DNA of 64,000 nucleotides, taken from assembly GCA_019633425.1 (NCBI GenBank), contig WSUB01000161.1, positions 27,913 through 91,912 on the forward strand, written 5' to 3'. Under the pieces are notes generated by a model, which was not told the origin of the DNA, did not search any database, and saw nothing but the letters and a program-made list of their open reading frames with translations. Of this stretch, positions 59,392-64,000 are shown piece after piece (the first letter of the stretch is position 1; every line of letters starts with the position of its first letter). The position numbers and the translations under genes are program-made. This stretch comes from Tulasnella sp. 424 (taxonomy: Eukaryota; Basidiomycota; Agaricomycetes; Cantharellales; Tulasnellaceae).

Positions 59392-60579
59392 ACCCTGCGA
59401 GAATCCTCCGTCGTCAGGGTCGGAACAACTGGTGGATTGGGGGGCGATAGAAATGGTGAAGGAATTGTTGGGACATGGGCTGGGACTATTGGCAACAGGA
59501 GATTGGGTAGCCGCAATGGTAGGGGCGTAGTTACTGGGTGGATAGTTAATGATTCCTTGACGTTGGTGAGCGGCTGCAGTGTGACCCTTCTCTCCACAGT
59601 AGTAGCACAATCCTTCCCTACGACGACGTGCTCGTTCCTCGGGCGACAACCTCCCCTTCCTGGCTGCGTCGATGTGGATGGGGACTGGTCGGTTATGAGT
59701 GAAGGAATTGGGAGCTTCAGAGGACGGTTGGGGAGCAGGATTGGGAGTTGGGCGCGGTGGTTGACGCTGTTGGGGTTTATTACTATGGTCATTTCCCTTC
59801 TCCTGCTTTCGTTCCCAGAGACGATCGTCAATCCGGATGCTGAGTTCGATGAGTTTTTCTAGTGTGGCGGGCTTGTCATGATAGACCAATCCATCCTTGA
59901 CGCCTGCATGAAGTCCTTGTCGGTAGGTGTGCATGAAGGCTTGCTCGTTCCAATTGATGTTGGCCTTGATGCGTCTAAAGTCGGCGGCGTAGGTGGCAGC
60001 TGGCCGGTTGCCCTGGGATAATGCTTCCAGCTTTCTGATTGCTGTTCCTTCCTTGTCCGGATCCCCGAAGGCTTTGAGGAATTCGTCCTTGAAGTCGTCC
60101 CAGTCAGTGGCCATTGTTGACAATTGGGCCCCTAGGAGGTCCCTTAGGATGACGTCCCCCCAGGCTTGTGCGGTTCCAGTGAGGTAACTGAGGGCGAATT
60201 GGATTTGGGCTTCATCATCAGCGAAGTCGTTCGAGCGTGCTCGGAAATAGTTTTGGCAGCTCAGTATGAATCTTTCGGCATCTCCTCCTCGGTTCTTCCC
60301 ATCGTAGGTTTCAGGTTCTTTGATTTTCATCTTGGTGGTTTTGGTAGTAGTGGATTGAGTCTGTGCACCGACTCCTGATGCTTGCAAAGCAGCGATGATG
60401 GCGGTGATCATGTTTGCATCTACCCCTGGGGGAAGTGTCGGTGGTTGAGTGCTTTGGGTGTTGCCTGATCCTGACCCTGACTGGTTGTTCGCGTTCATTG
60501 GGATAGTAGTTCTTCTTGGGGTGTTTGGGGCAGAGGCAGATCTTAGGTTGAATGCTGATGGTTGTGAGGCGAAGCTCAT
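59386..60579 (-). CDS. Ty3-A gag (capsid and nucleocapsid)
   Basis: 397 codons, open. The N-terminal 80 residues are Ser/Thr/Pro/Gln-rich. The capsid-like part runs from about 85 to 250 (EPETYDGKNRGGDAERFILS, then AQAWGDVILRDLL and TAIRKLEALSQGNRPAATYA). It is followed by a basic linker and a zinc knuckle CYYCGEKGHTAAAH near residue 340. That knuckle ends in His rather than the usual Cys. The stop TAA directly follows a GGGTTTT slip site. The start codon overlaps the stop of the preceding small ORF. Confidence 0.88.
   Translation of the reverse strand: MSFASQPSAFNLRSASAPNTPRRTTIPMNANNQSGSGSGNTQSTQPPTLPPGVDANMITAIIAALQASGVGAQTQSTTTKTTKMKIKEPETYDGKNRGGDAERFILSCQNYFRARSNDFADDEAQIQFALSYLTGTAQAWGDVILRDLLGAQLSTMATDWDDFKDEFLKAFGDPDKEGTAIRKLEALSQGNRPAATYAADFRRIKANINWNEQAFMHTYRQGLHAGVKDGLVYHDKPATLEKLIELSIRIDDRLWERKQEKGNDHSNKPQQRQPPRPTPNPAPQPSSEAPNSFTHNRPVPIHIDAARKGRLSPEERARRRREGLCYYCGEKGHTAAAHQRQGIINYPPSNYAPTIAATQSPVANSPSPCPNNSFTISIAPQSTSCSDPDDGGFSQGF
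59389..59395 (-). promoter_or_regulatory. Probable -1 ribosomal frameshift site between gag and pol
   Basis: On the minus strand gag ends CAG GGT TTT TAA. The heptamer GGGTTTT has the X XXY YYZ form in the gag frame and is followed at once by the stop. Slipping back one base opens the protease frame (TTA ACT CAG TGC GTA) without a stop. I did not search for a downstream pseudoknot. Confidence 0.75.
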
Positions 60580-60986
60580 ACACTATCGTACTCGGCGATG
60601 GTATCGATTGGTAATACTTGGTAGGCTCGGAGGAGGGAGGCGGTTACGGGGATGTAGGGGATCAAAAGATTGGTCTGTGAGAATGAGATTTCGGACTCTG
60701 GGAAGGTGTCGATGAGGTAGGCGAGGGTGGCGGAAGGGCAGTCTGTGATGTCGATCCTTGTGTGCTTGTTGGCTCGGGCAATTCTCTTCTTGAAGTTGTA
60801 TGGTTTCCCGTTGGTCGCGTAATAGGTGACTGGTTCGAAGACTTGTTCTGTGACAGGGTACTGATACTGTGGTTCGATGAGTTCGAGGACTTGTTGTTCT
60901 TCTTTGATTTCTCGTAGTCTTTGGAGATATTCGTTGGTCTTTGGACTGAGTCAAGAGGTTTCTTGGAGTCGAGGGGTCTTTGGCAT
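60576..60986 (-). pseudogene. Ty3-A small ORF upstream of gag, one nonsense codon
   Basis: From ATG at 60986 the minus strand reads 136 codons, interrupted only by TGA at codon 12 (60951-60953), probably a former CGA. It has coherent protein-like composition (for example NEYLQRLREIKEEQQVLELI, then KPYNFKKRIARANKHTRIDI). It ends TGA at 60576-60578 in an ATGA overlap with the gag start. No domain is recognised. It starts 41 bases inside the LTR, so it would be the first ORF of the genomic RNA. It could be a separate leader protein or a former gag N-terminal extension. Confidence 0.6.
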
Positions 60987-61027
60987 GAACTTGTGGATAT
61001 GGGTTGCTCGAAGGAGATTCCGCCTAA

Positions 61028-61456
61028 CATCAGGATTTCCTTAGGATAGAGACCGAGCAAGGCGTATCTGGCTGTGGACTATGGTTTGGCAGAGAGAGAT
61101 CACTAGGCAAGATCGTTGCACTAGCATGATGGTTGAGGAGTAGGCTATGATTGAGTAGACAAGAGGCGGAATGAGGAACAAACCTCCTCATTCCACTGTA
61201 CTTAAATACTAAAGAGTGGCTGTGACTAGAATGTCCCGGTATAGTAAAGAAAATGGTGGAATCAAAACGGAAATGCTGACGCGTCGCATGAGTAAGGGTA
61301 ATGAGGAATACATGAGGTGATGAGTAATGGGTGTGTGGTAGTGGTGAGGCATGAAAGGCGAATGTGGGGTGAACGATCGATCGTGACGGTTACGTGATGG
61401 GAACTTGTATTGATCACGTGACTCAGAAAGTTGGATCATGTGATGAGGTCATCACA
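61028..61456 (-). repeat. Ty3-A LTR (5' LTR on the minus strand)
   Basis: It matches the LTR at 55266-55693 over its whole length. Its left end reads CATCAGGA where the partner has TGTCAGGG. Differences between the two LTRs are nearly all transitions. The right end, CATCACA, is followed by CTAAG. Confidence 0.9.
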
Positions 61457-61914
61457 CTAAGGGATCACTTGGTCTCCTACCATGTCTAATATGTACTACA
61501 CAAACTGTCCGGAACTGTCTTCTCTGTTGTGGTCTATAATCTCAGGTCTTGTATCTAGCCAGACTCGAGGGTCATTTCATTTGGCCCGTATCTCATCCGC
61601 CAAGTTGCAGAACAATGTGCCATTCATCACAAGATGATTGTAAAAGAAAGTCATGGACCCAGCCTGCTTTACATGCAGAGCATGCCGGCAAACCCCCCCG
61701 GGGGGCATGTTTCCATCCTTTGCCCAATCAATCAATGCCAATGGCGAAATGGATTGGATAATCAAAATATAGGTATTGTACAAAACCTCGGCAACATTAG
61801 CCAATACAGACAAGAACCGAAGTAAGAACATGAACAATGGGAATCGTAGTACAATGAGGAAAGGGGTTTGATGACGGCCAGAAGAACCTCCATGAATAAG
61901 CATCACGGTGACAA
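61457..61914. other. Convergent NLR4/HK5 3' intergenic block
   Basis: Close copy of 11431-11859, starting TAAGGGATCACTTGGTCTCC directly after the Ty3-A LTR. It contains the original downstream flank of NLR4, showing that the transposon split NLR4 from its 3' flank. A 113-codon minus-strand frame lies here but is not supported as a gene. Confidence 0.5.
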
Positions 61915-64000
61915 TCAATGTCGTGTATATGCAGCGCGGGTTGCCTCTCTTGCAGCATGAGGTGCTTGTGGTCGAACAAGCTTGGAGATCGCGTTGGTGA
62001 GGTCGGCACGGCGTAATGGTTCTGGAAGCAATGCGTCAGTGAAAGCACCACAAACGCTGAAGCGCCGGCAACGTACTGGTAACGTGGTCGTCCATTCCTG
62101 CCTGTAAGCAGCGCTCACGGTCACCGATCACTACGTCGAGGGATAGGTTAGAGGTTGCAATACCAACAGCTAAGGTCGCGACATACTGGCATGAGCCGTC
62201 AACGCAATAATAGGTGTCCGCTCCAGGCTCTGCTCAGACTCGAAGGCTCGGATGAGCTCCGTAGCCTCCATGCCACCCATGAAGGGCATCGAGACGTCCA
62301 TCTGCGAAGAATTGTCAGCCGAGAACTCACTAAAGCGACGGGAACTGAGGAACGTACCAGAATGACGTCATATGGCTTGCCTTGGTGCCAACGCTCCTTG
62401 ACAGCGTCGACTGCCAGCTGCCCGTTCTCGACGATCTGCACATGATGGCCATAGTTCTCCAGGAGCTTCACTGCGACTTTCTGGTTGACCATGTTGTCTT
62501 CGGCAAGTAGAATGTCGTAAGTCATCGCCGGCGCGTCGACGGCTTGATGCGAAGTGACGGATTCCAATGCGGTAACCAAGGTGTTGGCGAGGTCTTCGTG
62601 GTTGCAGGGTGTGGTGAGCTGAGCGCTGATACTGTTGTCGAGGCACCATTTCACTGCGAGGAGGGCATCATTAGCCACTGACGCCACAATAACGGGCGGT
62701 CAGGCTTACAGTTCAAGCGTGGCATGCAGTGAGGAGGTAGAGGCTGGAAGAAACGCAGACCGGTAAGTTGACACTCGTCGGGAGTTGGTCCATCATCTCT
62801 TACCGGAGAAAGAAGGATGATGGGGATATATCGGAGGTGGTCGAGGTCACGAAGTTTCTCGGTCTATCAACGCACAAAACCCAGTTAGTAGGAACGCGCA
62901 GAAATCCCCCAGCAAAACTCACCCCAGCCAGGGAATCAGCGATGATAGTATCGACATGAGGAAGTCTAGACTTGTCCGCCAAACGAATGACGTCATGCGA
63001 AACAAAGACCTTCAGACCCAACTCCTCGATGAGCTTCGCGACGCCAGTCATATCGCCGAGTGAGTCTAAGTAGAGAATCGTACGACCGTTCCAAGGCTGG
63101 ATCTTTTGAAGCACAGTCTCCAACCTGCTCGGCGGGCTGATTTGACAGGTGATGGTGAAGTAGAAGTTGCTGCCCTTGCCAGGCTCGCTGTCGACCCACA
63201 TCTGGCCTTGCATGAGCGAGACCAAGCGCTTGGAAATGGATAAGCCGAGACCCGTTCCACCGTATTCCTATGACCGGAAAGAAACAGATCAGTCATTCCG
63301 AACGAAATCGGAACTAAGGTATAAATTATTCACTCGAGTCGTAGATCTAAGAACGAAGAGCATCCAAGTCAGTCCCCCCCATTCTTCGCTGCCAAGATTA
63401 ATTCAAAGACCCACCCATCAGCCTGACAGAACGTATCAAAGATCAACTCCAACTTGTCCTTCTTGATACCGATACCCGTATCCGCGACACAAAACTCGAG
63501 CGTGGCGCTCTGTCCGGTCGACTTTTCGGGGACCAAGCGACACGACAACGTCACTTGACCTCTCTTGATCGGCTTGGACGGGGTGAACTTGATGGCGTTT
63601 CCGACGAGATTGGTGATGACTTGACGTAACCGCAGAGCGTCGCCGATGAGTTGGTCGGGGATGGTAGGGTCGATTTCGTAGATGAGGTCGACGTCGTTTT
63701 GAGAAGCACGGACGACGAGAGTCTTGAGGATGCCATAGACGGTGGCACGGAGTGAGTACGTGACCATCTCCATCGTCATTCGGCCAGCTTCGACTAGAGA
63801 AATGTCCACCGCGTCAGCGAAAACCAGAGCGGAGACCTTGGCGTCGCTCGGATGAACATACTCTTGGAAATATCCAGAATATCGTCGATGATAAGCAATA
63901 AGGACCGCGCCAAGCTGTGAACAAGCATCAAGTTCTCCTTCTGCGACCTCGTGAGACCTTCGCTCTCCAACGTCAAGTCCGTCATTCCGATAATACCATT
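61915..64000 (-). CDS. nik1: HK5: C-terminal part of group III hybrid histidine kinase, open in the visible part
   Basis: Continues beyond the right edge. Visible from there: [19 protein letters not shown] (exon ending 63862), an intron to 63794, then [20 protein letters not shown] and the ATPase with NLVGNAIKF and [17 protein letters not shown] 13-nt microexon at 63334-63346 supplies STTR before [17 protein letters not shown] degenerate first-receiver-like region follows ([20 protein letters not shown]), then [10 protein letters not shown]. The true receiver has [19 protein letters not shown], phospho-acceptor MDVSMP (exon 62301-62187), ALTAHA, and KPLRRADL in the last exon (62021-61915). 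Six or more short introns all keep frame and I find no lesion. Group III kinases act in osmosensing upstream of HOG and set sensitivity to phenylpyrrole and dicarboximide fungicides. Confidence 0.85.
63334..63346 (-). other. 13-nt microexon of HK5
   Basis: Flanked by AG at 63347-63348 and GT at 63332-63333. It adds A TCT ACG ACT CGA after a preceding GG, giving G-S-T-T-R between QAD and EYGG. Skipping it gives a frameshift. Confidence 0.8.

Larger units (their letters stand above)
55266..61456 (-). mobile_element. Ty3-A: complete-length Ty3/gypsy chromovirus, inactive
   Basis: Two LTRs of about 428 bp bound an internal region in the order small ORF, gag, protease, RT, RNase H, integrase, chromodomain, all on the minus strand. 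Target duplication is TTAAG (55261-55265) against CTAAG (61457-61461), or 4-bp TAAG if the mismatch is original. Removing the element rejoins the NLR4 end with GGATCACTTGG, the sequence that follows the stop in NLR3. Two nonsense codons, one frameshift and an RT deletion in pol, plus a stop in the small ORF, make it non-autonomous. Confidence 0.92.

Overview
The window is genomic DNA of a filamentous fungus, most likely a basidiomycete (Agaricomycetes). The evidence is short 50-75 nt GT-AG introns, group III (Nik1/Os-1 type) hybrid histidine kinases with HAMP repeats, NACHT-WD40 NLR proteins, an Nse3/MAGE gene, chromodomain Ty3 retrotransposons and a hAT-like MITE. The species cannot be named from the sequence.

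The layout is a decayed tandem array of one three-gene cassette: a minus-strand histidine kinase (HK), a minus-strand Nse3/MAGE gene, and a plus-strand NACHT-WD40 gene (NLR). Nse3 and NLR stand head to head with about 1.1 kb or less between them. NLR and the next HK converge tail to tail. From left to right: HK0 (5' part, 1-2030), Nse3-1 (broken, 3.1-4.4 kb), NLR1 (one 5-bp frameshift, 5.5-11.1 kb), HK1 (broken, 11.9-17.3 kb), Nse3 and HK fragments (18.05-19.0 kb), Nse3-2 (broken, 20.4-21.9 kb), NLR2 (open, 22.5-28.1 kb), HK2 (large deletions, carrying a MITE that itself carries a solo LTR, 28.4-32.4 kb), Nse3-3 and Nse3-4 fragments (33.1-35.0 kb), HK3 (35.0-37.2 kb, fused to Nse3-4), Nse3-5 (open, 37.7-39.4 kb), NLR3 (open, 40.6-46.0 kb), HK4 (broken, 46.2-48.9 kb), a 5'-truncated Ty3 relic (50.0-52.8 kb), a truncated LTR (52.8-53.8 kb), NLR4 (only WD40 repeats, 53.8-55.3 kb), a complete-length Ty3 chromovirus with both LTRs (55.27-61.46 kb), and HK5 (C-terminal half, open, running off the right edge).

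NLR2 (1,695 codons) and NLR3 (1,654 codons) can be spliced into open proteins with one shared nine-exon structure, including a GC-AG intron. Each has an N-terminal helical region, a NACHT NTPase and 12 or more almost identical WD40 repeats. That architecture is known from fungal non-self recognition receptors. Only one Nse3 copy and possibly one HK copy (HK5, partly visible) look functional. The simplest reading is that NLR expansion by unequal exchange carried two normally single-copy housekeeping neighbours along, and that the surplus copies then decayed. A functional link between the NLR and the HK or Nse3 copies is possible but not shown.
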